NCBI GenBank assembly: GCA_949290055.1
Contig: CASEQJ010000009.1
Coordinates: 1-59,285, forward strand
From: an uncultured Olsenella sp.
GTDB taxonomy: Bacteria > Actinomycetota > Coriobacteriia > Coriobacteriales > Atopobiaceae
DNA: 59,285 nucleotides
Direction of reading: 5' to 3'
Each line of letters starts with the position of its first letter. Within the stretch, counting starts at the first letter, position 1. Under the pieces are notes generated by a model. The model did no database searches and was not told where the DNA came from. It worked only from the letters and a program-made list of their open reading frames with translations. The position numbers and the translations under genes are program-made. This document shows positions 8,101 to 15,841 of this stretch, in pieces.

Positions 8101-8181
8101 GAGCGCTCTCGCATACGCGGGAGATCGTAAAGCGCCAACAGGGAAAATGCCGCCGGAAGTCTCGCGTATGCGAAAGCGCTC
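8101..8181. repeat. Long imperfect hairpin element
   Basis: Bases 8101-8124 pair with 8158-8181 (GAGCGCT, TCGCATACGCG and their complements, few mismatches). The arm core GCATACGCG and interior AAAGCGCCAACAGGG resemble the tandem hairpins at 15231-15345, suggesting one repeat family. It lies between the fba terminator and the suf operon end. Confidence 0.6.
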
Positions 8182-8194
8182 AGTCATAGTCAAG

Positions 8195-8226
8195 CGAGAA
8201 GGACGTGCGACTGCAGGTTCTTCTCG
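8195..8226. repeat. Inverted pair of CGAGAAGRAC words forming a hairpin
   Basis: CGAGAAGGAC (8195-8204) and its near complement GTTCTTCTCG (8217-8226) form a 15-base stem with one mismatch and one G-U pair, seven bases before the stop of the Rrf2 gene (8233). It may end the suf transcript. Confidence 0.6.
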
Positions 8227-8232
8227 CCCGCG

Positions 8233-8673
8233 CTACATGGGCTTGGCGGTGCAGGGGTCGGAGTCGTCGGGGCGAATGAGGTCCGCGAGGGTCTTGGAGT
8301 CCAGGTAGCTCGCCGTCACGCGGCCGAGGTCGCGCCAGACGCCCACGGTGGGGCAGGTTCCGACCTGCGGGCAGATCTCCTCGTTGGTGCAGTCGAGGCA
8401 GCTCACGGGCGCGAGCGACCCCTCCGCGGCGCGCAGGAGCTCGCCGAGCGTGTAGTCCTCCGGCTTGCGCGTGAGCTTGTAGCCGCCGCCCTTGCCGCGC
8501 TGGCTCTCCACGTAGCCGGCCTTGTGCATGAGGGATATGACCTGCTCGAGGTACTTGCGCGAGATGTGCTGGCGGCGCGCCACGTCGCCGAGCGAGACCC
8601 AGCCGTCGTGCGCGGCAAGGTCCGCCATGGCACGCAGCGCGTACATTCCCTTGGTCGAGAACATGCCGGCCAT
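8233..8673 (-). CDS. Rrf2/IscR-type Fe-S regulator of the suf operon
   Basis: 146-residue winged-helix Rrf2 protein. HTH region is GYVESQRGKGGGY (about 53-65), and a cluster of four cysteines (Cys92, Cys95, Cys101, Cys107 in SCLDCTNEEIC and GTC) is suited to binding an Fe-S cluster, as in IscR. It is the last gene of the suf operon, two bases after sufU, so it probably senses cluster supply and feeds back on suf expression. The usual three-Cys set of IscR is here four, spaced C-x2-C-x5-C-x5-C. A start at the second Met (MFST, 8664) is also possible. Confidence 0.88.
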   Translation of the reverse strand: MAGMFSTKGMYALRAMADLAAHDGWVSLGDVARRQHISRKYLEQVISLMHKAGYVESQRGKGGGYKLTRKPEDYTLGELLRAAEGSLAPVSCLDCTNEEICPQVGTCPTVGVWRDLGRVTASYLDSKTLADLIRPDDSDPCTAKPM

Positions 8674-8675
8674 GG

Positions 8676-9110
8676 CTACTCCCGTGCCTCAAGCATTTCG
8701 TCGAGCGTGCGCCAAGCCAGCTCGGCGCACTTCACGCGTGCCGGCATGTGGGCAATGTCGCGCAGGAGCACGCCGTCCTCCAGCGCCCCGAGCGCGGCCT
8801 CGTCGGTCTCCTCGCCGCGCACCATGCGCATGAACAGGGCGCAGAGCTCACGCGCCTCCTCGGGCGTCTTGTCAATCATGAGGTCGCTCATTATGTCGGC
8901 GCTCGCCTGGGAGATCGCGCAGCCGTGGCCGGTGAACGCGGCCTCCTCTATGGTCCCGTCGTCGGCGAAGCGCACGGAGAACGTGAGCTCGTCGCCGCAG
9001 GAGGGGTTCACGCCCTCGTGGCTGCAGTCGGCGTCCTCCAGCTGGTACTTGTAGTCGGGGTGCGAGACGTGGTCCATGAAGGCCGCGTTGTAGAGGTCAG
9101 TCACTGCCAT
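8676..9110 (-). CDS. sufU: SufU, zinc-dependent sulfur-transfer partner of SufS
   Basis: 144 residues. Conserved Cys38 (NPSCGD), Cys64 (GHGCAIS) and Cys128 (RVKCAELAW) with Asp40 are the zinc and sulfur-accepting set of SufU. SufU takes persulfide sulfur from SufS for cluster assembly on SufBCD. It overlaps the sufS 3' end by 14 bases and is followed by the Rrf2 gene, so the operon is tightly coupled. Confidence 0.92.
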   Translation of the reverse strand: MAVTDLYNAAFMDHVSHPDYKYQLEDADCSHEGVNPSCGDELTFSVRFADDGTIEEAAFTGHGCAISQASADIMSDLMIDKTPEEARELCALFMRMVRGEETDEAALGALEDGVLLRDIAHMPARVKCAELAWRTLDEMLEARE

Positions 9111-10338
9111 GGAAGATCCCCCAGACCTGGCTCAGGCCGTCGACGAGGCGGTCCACGTCGGCGGCGTCGTTGTAGAACGCGAGGCTCGCGCGGCAGCAGG
9201 CGAGGTTCTCCACGCCAAGCCACGCGAGCAGCGGCTGCGCGCAGTGGTGGCCCGCGCGGACGCACACGCCGGAGGCGTCGAGAATGCTCGCCACGTCGTG
9301 CGGGTGGACGCCGCGCACGTTGAAGCTTATGACGCCGTGGTGGAGCGCGGGGTCCGCGCTGCCGATAAGGTCGACAAAGTCCAGCTCCGCCAGGCGCTCG
9401 AACGCGTAGGCCACGAGCGCCGCCTCGCGCTCGGCCACCGCGTCCATGCCCACGGTCTCGGTGAGGTAGGCGAGCGCGGCGCCGGTGGCGTAGATGCCGG
9501 CGGCGTCCTGCGTGCCGGCCTCGAACTTCTCGGGCACGGGCGCCCAGGTGGCGTCCTGCTCGCGCACGGAGTCGATCATCTCGCCGCCGGTGAGCATGGG
9601 AGGCATGGCCTCCAGAAGGTCGTGGCGGCCCCAGAGCACGCCCACGCCCATGGGACCGAGCGCCTTGTGGCCAGAGAACGCGAGAAAGTCCGCGCCCAGC
9701 GCGTCCACGTTGACGCGCAGGTGCGGCACCGACTGCGCGGCGTCGACGACCATAACGGCGCCCACGGCGTGCGCGGCGTCCGCCAGCTTGCGCACGGGCA
9801 GCTCGCAGCCCATGACGTTGGAGACGTGCGCGGCAGAGACAATCTTGGTGCGCGGACCGATCTTCTCGGCAATCTCCGCGTCCGTGAGCGTGCCGTCGGC
9901 CTCGGGGTAGAGGTAGACCAGGCGCGCGCCGGCGGCGCGGCAGGCCTCCTGCCAGGGAATCAGGTTGGAGTGGTGCTCCATTATGGTGATCGCCACCTCG
10001 TCGCCGGCGCCCAGGACGCAGGGCGAGAAGGACTTGGCCACGAGGTTCAGGCTCTCGCTCGTGTTGCGCGTGAAGACCACGTCGCGCGGATCGGGCGCGC
10101 CGATAAGGGCGGCGACCTGCGCGCGGACGTCGGCGATGGCGGCGGTGGCCGCCACGGAGAGGCTGTAGAGGCCGCGGAGCGGGTTGGCGTTCATGGTCTC
10201 GTAGAAGCGGCGCTGGGCGTCGAGCGCACAGGCCGGGCGCTGCGCGGTGGCCGCGCTGTCGAGAAACGCGATCTCGGGGTGGCCGGCCAGCAGCGGGAAG
10301 TCCGCGCGGTACGGGTTCTGCCGAATGTCAACCATCAC
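9097..10338 (-). CDS. sufS: Cysteine desulfurase SufS
   Basis: 413-residue PLP enzyme, group II cysteine desulfurase. The PLP lysine is Lys225 (SGHKALGP), the cofactor-contact His in EHHSN and the Asp in VVDAAQS are present, and the catalytic cysteine lies in GVCVRAGHHCAQP near the C-terminus. It frees sulfur from cysteine for SufU. The start overlaps the sufD stop by four bases; a second Met directly follows the first and could be the real start. Confidence 0.94.
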   Translation of the reverse strand: MMVDIRQNPYRADFPLLAGHPEIAFLDSAATAQRPACALDAQRRFYETMNANPLRGLYSLSVAATAAIADVRAQVAALIGAPDPRDVVFTRNTSESLNLVAKSFSPCVLGAGDEVAITIMEHHSNLIPWQEACRAAGARLVYLYPEADGTLTDAEIAEKIGPRTKIVSAAHVSNVMGCELPVRKLADAAHAVGAVMVVDAAQSVPHLRVNVDALGADFLAFSGHKALGPMGVGVLWGRHDLLEAMPPMLTGGEMIDSVREQDATWAPVPEKFEAGTQDAAGIYATGAALAYLTETVGMDAVAEREAALVAYAFERLAELDFVDLIGSADPALHHGVISFNVRGVHPHDVASILDASGVCVRAGHHCAQPLLAWLGVENLACCRASLAFYNDAADVDRLVDGLSQVWGIFHGSD

Positions 10339-11405
10339 GCCTCCCTGCCCTCATCAAAAGTTTCTGTTAATTGGGGACTGTCCCCAATTAACAGACGGGC
10401 CTCGTCGCAGGGGGCGTGCATGAGGGCGTCCTCGTAGAGGGCGCGCACAAAGAGCTGCTCGGCGTCCTCGCGGGAGAGGCCGCGGCTGGCGAGAAACGCC
10501 AGCTGCTCGGGGCTCACGGAGCCAATCGTGGCGCCGTGGTTGCCGGCGACGTCGTCCTCGTCGCAGAGGATCGTGGGGAGCGTCTTGTTGACCACGTCGT
10601 CGCCCAGCACGAGCACGGTCTCGGCCTCGTTGCCCTGCGCGCCCTTGGCGCCGTGGACGAGGTCGATCGTGGTGCGCAGGCCCTTGCGCGCTGCGTCCTC
10701 GAGCACGCCGTTGTAGGCGAGCTCGGAGCGCGTGTTGCGGCCGCGCTGGCGCACGATCTCGTTGATGTCCAGGACCTCCGTGCCGGACGCGTGATAGCGG
10801 CAGCCCAGGTCCACGCGGGCGCGCTCGCCGGCAAGGTCGCAGGCAAAGCCCAGCGCGACGGTGCCGCCGCCGAGCAGGTACTGGTGCACGTCCACGCGGG
10901 CGTCGTGCGCCGCGGAGATGCCCACGCTCTCGAGGTGCTGCTGGTCGGCGCCCACGCCCACGTACTCGTGCAGGTGCACGCGCGCGCCGGCCTCGGCGAT
11001 CACGCGCACGAGGGACGCGGACGTGCCGGCCTCGCCGTCCTTCTCGCCTGCGTCCGCGGCCACGACGATGGTGGCCTCGGCGCCCGCGCGGACCAGGACG
11101 CCGGTGTCGGCGACGTCGCCCGAGCCCACGGCAACCACGATCGGCTCCTCGCGCTTCTCGCCGCGCGGGACCTCCACGTAGCGCGCGTCCTTTGCCTGGG
11201 ACTCCACCCAGTCGGTGACCTCGCGGCCCATGCCGCACTCCACGCCCTCGAAGAGGCGCGGCAGCGAGAAGTACACGTCACCGGCACGGCCGCGCGCGGG
11301 CACCGTGAGCGTGATGTCGTTCGTGCGCAGGCGGTTCCACGTCTGCGCGGGGGCAACGTTGACGCGCTCGAGGGTGAGCTCGGGCGCCAGGTCCTTCTCG
11401 GCCAT
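10335..11405 (-). CDS. sufD: SufD scaffold subunit, with a palindromic repeat inside its 3' end
   Basis: 356 residues, SufB/SufD beta-helix family (VAPAQTWNRLRTND at the start; GHNG-like AGNHGATIGSVSPEQLAFLASRG near the end). SufD with SufB and SufC forms the Fe-S scaffold. The ATG overlaps the sufB stop by one base. The last residues before the stop (LLIGDSPQLTE, then TFDEGREA) are encoded across the 31-base palindrome at 10364-10394, so the C-terminus has been replaced or extended by repeat insertion without breaking the frame. Confidence 0.9.
   Translation of the reverse strand: MAEKDLAPELTLERVNVAPAQTWNRLRTNDITLTVPARGRAGDVYFSLPRLFEGVECGMGREVTDWVESQAKDARYVEVPRGEKREEPIVVAVGSGDVADTGVLVRAGAEATIVVAADAGEKDGEAGTSASLVRVIAEAGARVHLHEYVGVGADQQHLESVGISAAHDARVDVHQYLLGGGTVALGFACDLAGERARVDLGCRYHASGTEVLDINEIVRQRGRNTRSELAYNGVLEDAARKGLRTTIDLVHGAKGAQGNEAETVLVLGDDVVNKTLPTILCDEDDVAGNHGATIGSVSPEQLAFLASRGLSREDAEQLFVRALYEDALMHAPCDEARLLIGDSPQLTETFDEGREA
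10364..10394. repeat. 31-base perfect palindrome (GGGGACTGTCCCC type), copy 1
   Basis: Fifteen-base arms around one central base (arm CTGTTAATTGGGGAC). Identical in type to the two copies at 23684-23714 and 23724-23754. Here it lies inside the sufD reading frame. Palindromes with GGGGAC-GTCCCC cores are familiar as REP-like repeats in many genomes. Confidence 0.9.
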
Positions 11406-12826
11406 TATCCGATCGCCCCTTCCATCTCGAGCTTAATCAGGTTGTTCATCTCCACGGCGTACTCCATGGGGAGCTCCTTGGAGACGGGGTTGGCAAAGCC
11501 GTTGACCACGAGCGTGCGCGCCTCGGCTTCGGAGCAGCCGCGGCTCATGAGGTAGAGCACCGTGTCGTCGGAGATGCGGCCGATCGTGGCCTCGTGGCCC
11601 ACCTGCGCGGTGGCGTTGCGCACGTCCATGGCGGGGATCGTGTCGGAGCGGGAGATGTCGTCGAGCATGAGGCTCTGGCAGCTCACGCTGCAGCGCGCGC
11701 GATCCGCGTGGCGGCCAATGACGACGGAGCTGCGGAACGTGTTCACGCCGCCGTCCTTGGAGATGGACTTCGTGCTCACGGACGCCGTGGTGTCCGCGCC
11801 GTTCATGATCACTTTGCAGCCGGTGTCCAGGTCCTGCGTGGCGCCGGCGAAGGTTATGCCGGTGAACTCGCAGGTGCCGCGGTCGCCCGCCATGATCGTG
11901 GTGGGGTAGAGGTAGCTCACGTGGCTGCCAAAGGAGCCGGAGACCCACTCCATTTTGGCGTCCGCGCCGATCTTCGCGCGCTTGGTGTTGAGGTTGTACA
12001 TGTTCTTGGACCAGTTCTCGATCGTGGAGTAGCGCAGGCGCGCGCCGTCCTTCACGAAGAGCTCCACGGCGCCGGCGTGGAGGTTGGCCTCGTAGTACTT
12101 GGGCGCGGAGCAGCCCTCGATGAAGTGCAGGTCAGCGCCGGGCTCAACGATGATGAGCGTGTGCTCGAACTGACCCGCGCCGGCGGCGTTCAGGCGGAAG
12201 TAGCTCTGCAGCGGGTAGGGCAGCGTCACGCCGGCGGGCACGTAGACAAACGAGCCGCCCGACCACACGGCGTAGTGCAGCGCCGCGAACTTGTGGTCGG
12301 TGGGCGGGATCAGCGTGCCGAAGTACTCGTGCACCACCGGCTCCCACTTCGGGTCGTGCAGGGCGTCCTCGATCGTGGTGTAGATCACGCCCTGCTCGGC
12401 CACCTCCTCGCGCATGTTGTGGTAGACGATCTCCGAGTCGTACTGGGCGCCCACGCCGGCGAGGCTCTCGCGCTCTGCCTCGGGGATGCCCAGGCGCTCA
12501 AAGGTGTCCTTGATGTCCTCGGGAACGTCGTCCCAGCTCTTGGCCTGCTTGGTCTTGGGCGAGACATACGTGGAGATGTGGTCCAGGTCCAGGCCTTCGA
12601 TGCTCGGGCCCCAGTTCGGCGCCATCTCGCGCGCGTGGTAGAGGTCGAGCGCGCGCAGGCGCATCTCGAGCATCCACTCCGGCTCGTCCTTCTTGGCGGA
12701 GATCGCGCGGACGATCTCCGGCGTCAGGCCGTCGTCGTAGCGCTCGTAGCCCTCCTCGGACTTGGTGAAGTCGTAGAGGGAGCGATCGACGTCGGCGACC
12801 TCGGTGCGGCGGCGCTCCTCGCTCAC
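11405..12826 (-). CDS. sufB: SufB scaffold subunit
   Basis: 473 residues, normal length. Typical SufB stretches are present: SGGSFVYVPAGV, FEHTLIIVEPGADLHFIEGCSAP, ENWSKNMYNLNTKRA, GSFGSHVSYLYP, and HEATIGRISDDTVLYLMSRG near the end. It is the core of the SufBC2D complex on which Fe-S clusters are built. It overlaps sufC by four bases and sufD by one. Confidence 0.96.
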   Translation of the reverse strand: MSEERRRTEVADVDRSLYDFTKSEEGYERYDDGLTPEIVRAISAKKDEPEWMLEMRLRALDLYHAREMAPNWGPSIEGLDLDHISTYVSPKTKQAKSWDDVPEDIKDTFERLGIPEAERESLAGVGAQYDSEIVYHNMREEVAEQGVIYTTIEDALHDPKWEPVVHEYFGTLIPPTDHKFAALHYAVWSGGSFVYVPAGVTLPYPLQSYFRLNAAGAGQFEHTLIIVEPGADLHFIEGCSAPKYYEANLHAGAVELFVKDGARLRYSTIENWSKNMYNLNTKRAKIGADAKMEWVSGSFGSHVSYLYPTTIMAGDRGTCEFTGITFAGATQDLDTGCKVIMNGADTTASVSTKSISKDGGVNTFRSSVVIGRHADRARCSVSCQSLMLDDISRSDTIPAMDVRNATAQVGHEATIGRISDDTVLYLMSRGCSEAEARTLVVNGFANPVSKELPMEYAVEMNNLIKLEMEGAIG

Positions 12827-13608
12827 TCGGCATCACCGGCCTTGGGACAGCCGTCGCAGTCCTCGCACTTCTCAAAGCGCTCGAAGCCGTTCTTGTCAAT
12901 GTCGGCGATGAGGTCCGCCGGGCCCTCGGCCACCATGCGGCCGTGGACCATGACGTGGGTGCGGTCCACCTCCAGGCGCTCGAGAATGCGCGTGTTGTGC
13001 GTGATCACGATCAGCGCGCCGCCCACCTGCTCGCGGTAGGCCTGAATGCCGCGGGAGACGATGCCCAGGGCGTCAACGTCCAGGCCGGAGTCGGTCTCGT
13101 CGAGAATGGCCAGCTTGGGCTGGAGCAGCAGCAGCTGGAGCATCTCGATCTTCTTCTTCTCGCCGCCGGAGAAGCCCACGTTGAGCTCGCGCATGAGGAA
13201 GCCCTGGTCGAGCTCCAGCTGGTCGGCGATGGCGCCCACGCGCTCGCGGAACTTGCGCGCGGTGGTCTTGAGCTCCGGGCGCATCTGGCAGATCGAGCGC
13301 AGGAAGCTGTAGAGCGGCACGCCGGGCACCTCGACGGGCGCCTGGTAGGAGAGGAAGACGCCGGCGAGCGAGCGCTTGTCGGCGGAGAGCTCGGTGACGT
13401 CCGCGCCGTCGAACTCGATGCGCCCGGAGGTCACGCGGTAGGCGGGGTCGCCCATGATCACGTGGCCGAGCGTGGACTTGCCGGCACCGTTGGGGCCCAT
13501 GAGGACGTGGCACTCGCCGGCGCCCACGGCCAGGTCGACGCCGTGCAGAATGGGCTTGTCCTCGGTCCCTGCCGAGAGGTTGCTCACGGTGAGCAGCTGG
13601 GTAGCCAT
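12823..13608 (-). CDS. sufC: SufC ATPase
   Basis: 261-residue ABC-type ATPase without membrane partner. Walker A GPNGAGKST is at residues 38-46, Q-loop in FLSYQAPVE, signature FSGGEKKKIE, Walker B AILDETDSGLD. It drives conformational change in SufBD during cluster assembly. First gene of the suf operon. The C-terminus carries FEKCEDCDGCPKAGDAE, a Cys-rich tail (three Cys in CEDCDGC) not usual in SufC, which might bind metal. Confidence 0.95.
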   Translation of the reverse strand: MATQLLTVSNLSAGTEDKPILHGVDLAVGAGECHVLMGPNGAGKSTLGHVIMGDPAYRVTSGRIEFDGADVTELSADKRSLAGVFLSYQAPVEVPGVPLYSFLRSICQMRPELKTTARKFRERVGAIADQLELDQGFLMRELNVGFSGGEKKKIEMLQLLLLQPKLAILDETDSGLDVDALGIVSRGIQAYREQVGGALIVITHNTRILERLEVDRTHVMVHGRMVAEGPADLIADIDKNGFERFEKCEDCDGCPKAGDAE

Positions 13609-14043
13609 GTTTTGCCTTTCTCCTCGCGGGTCGCGTGGCGCCCGCGTCGTTTTTGTTGCCTAAATCATAGTAATGAGTGGGGAATTAAAGGCAAGCCTCG
13701 GGGCGAGAAAAACGCGCGCTCACAACAATTCCTACTAGCTTGGGGGCATTTTAAATTCGACCATGCGCGCTGAACGGGACTTCCGCTTTCAGCGTTTTGC
13801 AAAGAAGTTGCCAAAATGTCCGCGATATGCACGATTTGAAGACGACTTTGCGGCGGCGTCCGTAGATTCGGAAGTTTTGTGACATCGTTTCGCCAGTTGA
13901 GGCATGTCGAATTGCGGCACAGCCGCGTTAATTCGTGCACGTCATGTAAAAAATGGCAACGGCAACCCAAATTGCTCATTCGTCAAAGAAGTACCATGTG
14001 CGCGGGCGCTCGGTGCTCGGTGCGCGGGAAGGCGGTTATCGGA
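13609..14043. promoter_or_regulatory. Intergenic region between divergent sufC and the BASS transporter
   Basis: Holds no supported gene. On the minus strand a -10-like TATGAT (13664-13669) sits about 55 bases before sufC, whose Shine-Dalgarno is GAGGAGAAAGG. A short hairpin GAATT-CGGC/GCCG-AATTC is near 13909-13937, and a weak inverted repeat GCTGAA/TTCAGC near 13768-13790. A CGAGAAAAAC variant of the dispersed word is at 13703-13712. AT content is higher than in the flanking genes. Confidence 0.4.
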
Positions 14044-15012
14044 ATGGACGCGTGGAAGCGGCTCGGCGGCTTCATAGGGAGCCACATGGCGGTCGTCTCG
14101 CCGGTGTGCGTGGCGCTCGGCGTGCTGTTTCCGCAGGTTGACCTTGTCCTTCACCCGTTCGTGACGCCCTTCTTCGCGTTCATGACGTTTCAGAGCGCGC
14201 TCTCCAACACCTTTGCCAACCTTGCGCGGACGGCGCGCCACCCGGCCCCCATGTTCGTCTCGCTGGTGCTTGCCACGGTCGTCATGCCCTGCGCGGCGTG
14301 CGTGCTCGCGACGGCGCTCTTCGGCTCGAACCCCAACCTCGTGTGCGGAATCGTGCTCGAGTACAGCGTGCCCGTCGCGGTGGTCGCGGCCATGTGGACC
14401 AACATGCTCGGCGGCGACCCGGCGCTCACGCTCGCCACGATCCTCGTGTCCACGGTGGCCGCGCCGGTCACGATTCCCCTGACCCTGCACGTTCTTCTCG
14501 GCCAGACGGTGGAGATTGACGCGGCGAGAATGGTGGGGGAGATGGCGGTCTCGATCGCGCTGCCGGCGCTCGCGGGGACGCTGGCGAACGACCTCTCGCA
14601 CGGCCGTGCGGCGCGCGAGCTCTCGCCGGTGATCGCGCCGGCTGCCAAGATCGCGCTCGTGCTGGTCATTCTCAGCAACTCCACCGGTGTGGCGCCCTAC
14701 GTGCGCCACCTCACGCCGACGCTCGTCGCGGTGGCGGTCTTCATTGCCGCGTTCGCGTCATGCGGCTACGCGCTCGGGCTTCTCGCCGCGCGCGTCCTGC
14801 GCTGTCCGGACGACCAGGCCGCCTCGATGACCTTTCTCGTGGGCATGCGCAACATTTCGGCCGGCGCCGTGATCGCGGGGGAGTACTTTCCCGGCGAGGT
14901 AATGTTTCCCGTGGTCATAGGGACGCTCTTCCAGCAGGTGCTGGCCGCGAGCTTTGGCAGCCTGCTGCGCCGGCTGCGCCGCGGGGAGCACGAGGCGCGC
15001 GCCGCGGCCTAG
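14044..15012 (+). CDS. Bile acid:sodium symporter family (BASS) transporter
   Basis: 322 residues from ATG 14044 (GGGAAGGCGG about 14 bases upstream); an upstream in-frame ATG at 13879 would add 55 unlikely residues. About nine to ten hydrophobic segments with family-typical turns: FMTFQSALSNTF, LEYSVPVAVVAAMWT, VLVILSNST and FLVGMRNISAGAVIAGEYF, the last matching the conserved GxRNxxxA region of this superfamily. It probably moves an organic anion with sodium; the substrate is not readable. The stop overlaps that of the convergent small gene. Confidence 0.8.
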   Translation: MDAWKRLGGFIGSHMAVVSPVCVALGVLFPQVDLVLHPFVTPFFAFMTFQSALSNTFANLARTARHPAPMFVSLVLATVVMPCAACVLATALFGSNPNLVCGIVLEYSVPVAVVAAMWTNMLGGDPALTLATILVSTVAAPVTIPLTLHVLLGQTVEIDAARMVGEMAVSIALPALAGTLANDLSHGRAARELSPVIAPAAKIALVLVILSNSTGVAPYVRHLTPTLVAVAVFIAAFASCGYALGLLAARVLRCPDDQAASMTFLVGMRNISAGAVIAGEYFPGEVMFPVVIGTLFQQVLAASFGSLLRRLRRGEHEARAAA

Positions 15013-15107
15013 TGGTGACGGTACATGCGCGGGCGCGGCTTGCCGTCGTCGAGAATGACGGCAAGGCCGGCAATGACGACGAACGCAATGAATATGAGTC
15101 GCTTCAT
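15009..15107 (-). CDS. 32-residue single-span membrane peptide
   Basis: MKRLIFIAFVVIAGLAVIL followed by a short basic tail (DDGKPRPRMYRHH). The ATG at 15107 has a strong Shine-Dalgarno (GGGAGGT, spacing four). Its stop overlaps the stop of the convergent BASS gene by two bases. It looks like a true small membrane protein; function is unknown. It is too short for comparative certainty. Confidence 0.5.
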   Translation of the reverse strand: MKRLIFIAFVVIAGLAVILDDGKPRPRMYRHH

Positions 15108-15219
15108 GGTGACCTCCCTCGTTGCTGTTGGGACCATCCTCGCAGGCGAGAGGGTCGAGAGCCATCGAAGCGGCTTACTGTCGGCTTTCACTTTCGTAAG
15201 GTTGGGGGCGCGCGGCGTT

Positions 15220-15355
15220 CTCTTCTCGCCAATACGCGACTTCCAACGAATGGGGCGCCAAAAACGTTGGTAATCGCGTATCCACAGAAGCAAATACGCA
15301 ATTGCCAACAGAATCGGGCGCCAAAACGTAGGAAAGCGCGTATTGGCGAGAAGAG
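15220..15355. repeat. Tandem hairpin repeat bounded by 19-base perfect inverted ends
   Basis: The outer arms 15220-15238 and 15337-15355 (CTCTTCTCGCC then AATACGCG) are perfect complements. Inside are two direct units of about 52 bases (15231-15282 and 15293-15345), each starting AATACGC, carrying GGGCGCCAAAA(A)CGT and ending CGCGTAT, each able to fold alone. The ends contain a variant of the dispersed word (CGAGAAGAG). No coding content. Confidence 0.75.
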
Positions 15356-15370
15356 CCTCGGGTCGCGTCC

Positions 15371-15430
15371 GGTTGTGGGGCAAAGAATTTATGCGCTGCC
15401 GAGAAGAGCATCAAACTTGTTGCCCAAAAC
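15371..15430. repeat. Compact hairpin of the 295/4378 repeat family
   Basis: Left arm GGTTGTGGGGCAAAGAATTT then ATGC pairs imperfectly with 15408-15430, which is the exact 23-base arm also seen at 295-317 and 415-437. The loop is about 13 bases. With 15220-15355 it explains most of the gene-free stretch 15108-15523. Confidence 0.65.
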
Positions 15431-15491
15431 AGGAAGGTTTCGGTGGAGAAACGGCATCCTGCGCGCACGGGTGGCCTGTGGCGGCCTGTCG

Positions 15492-15497
15492 TAGAAT
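15492..15497 (+). promoter_or_regulatory. Candidate -10 of gatCAB
   Basis: TAGAAT 26 bases before the gatC start; the same hexamer is found before fba. No clear -35. Confidence 0.4.
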
Positions 15498-15523
15498 GGG
15501 GCGCAGTCAAGATTGGAGGACTC

Positions 15524-15841
15524 ATGCCCCTTACCAAGGAAGACGTCGCGGGCATCGCGGACTACGCGCGGATCGCGCTCACGCCCGAGGAGCTCGACGA
15601 GATGACCGCGTACATGAACAGCGCGATCGACCTGCTCGAGCCCATCCGCCAGTACGACCTCGAGGGCGTCGAGCCCACGTTCCACCCCATCGGCGACCTC
15701 TCCAACGTGATGGCCGACGACGTGCCGGACACCGAGGTGCGCCACCTGAGCGTGGACGTGGCGCTCAAGAACGCCGGCGCGTCCCGCGACCGCAGCTTCC
15801 GCGTGCCGTCCATCCTCGGTGATCAGGGGGGTGACCGCTGA
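15524..15841 (+). CDS. gatC: Aspartyl/glutamyl-tRNA amidotransferase subunit C
   Basis: 105 residues, start ATG 15524 behind GGAGGA (15515-15520). Family pattern: IADYARIALTPEELD near the start, then LDPIRQYD-like LLEPIRQYDLEGVEPTFHP and a C-terminal FRVPSIL. GatC wraps around GatA and stabilises it. The stop shares its last base with the gatA ATG (TGATG), giving tight coupling. Confidence 0.93.
   Translation: MPLTKEDVAGIADYARIALTPEELDEMTAYMNSAIDLLEPIRQYDLEGVEPTFHPIGDLSNVMADDVPDTEVRHLSVDVALKNAGASRDRSFRVPSILGDQGGDR

Noticed and set aside
13665..13979. 104-residue minus-strand frame upstream of sufC
   Set aside because: No ribosome site, mixed composition and overlap with the sufC promoter region; nothing supports translation.
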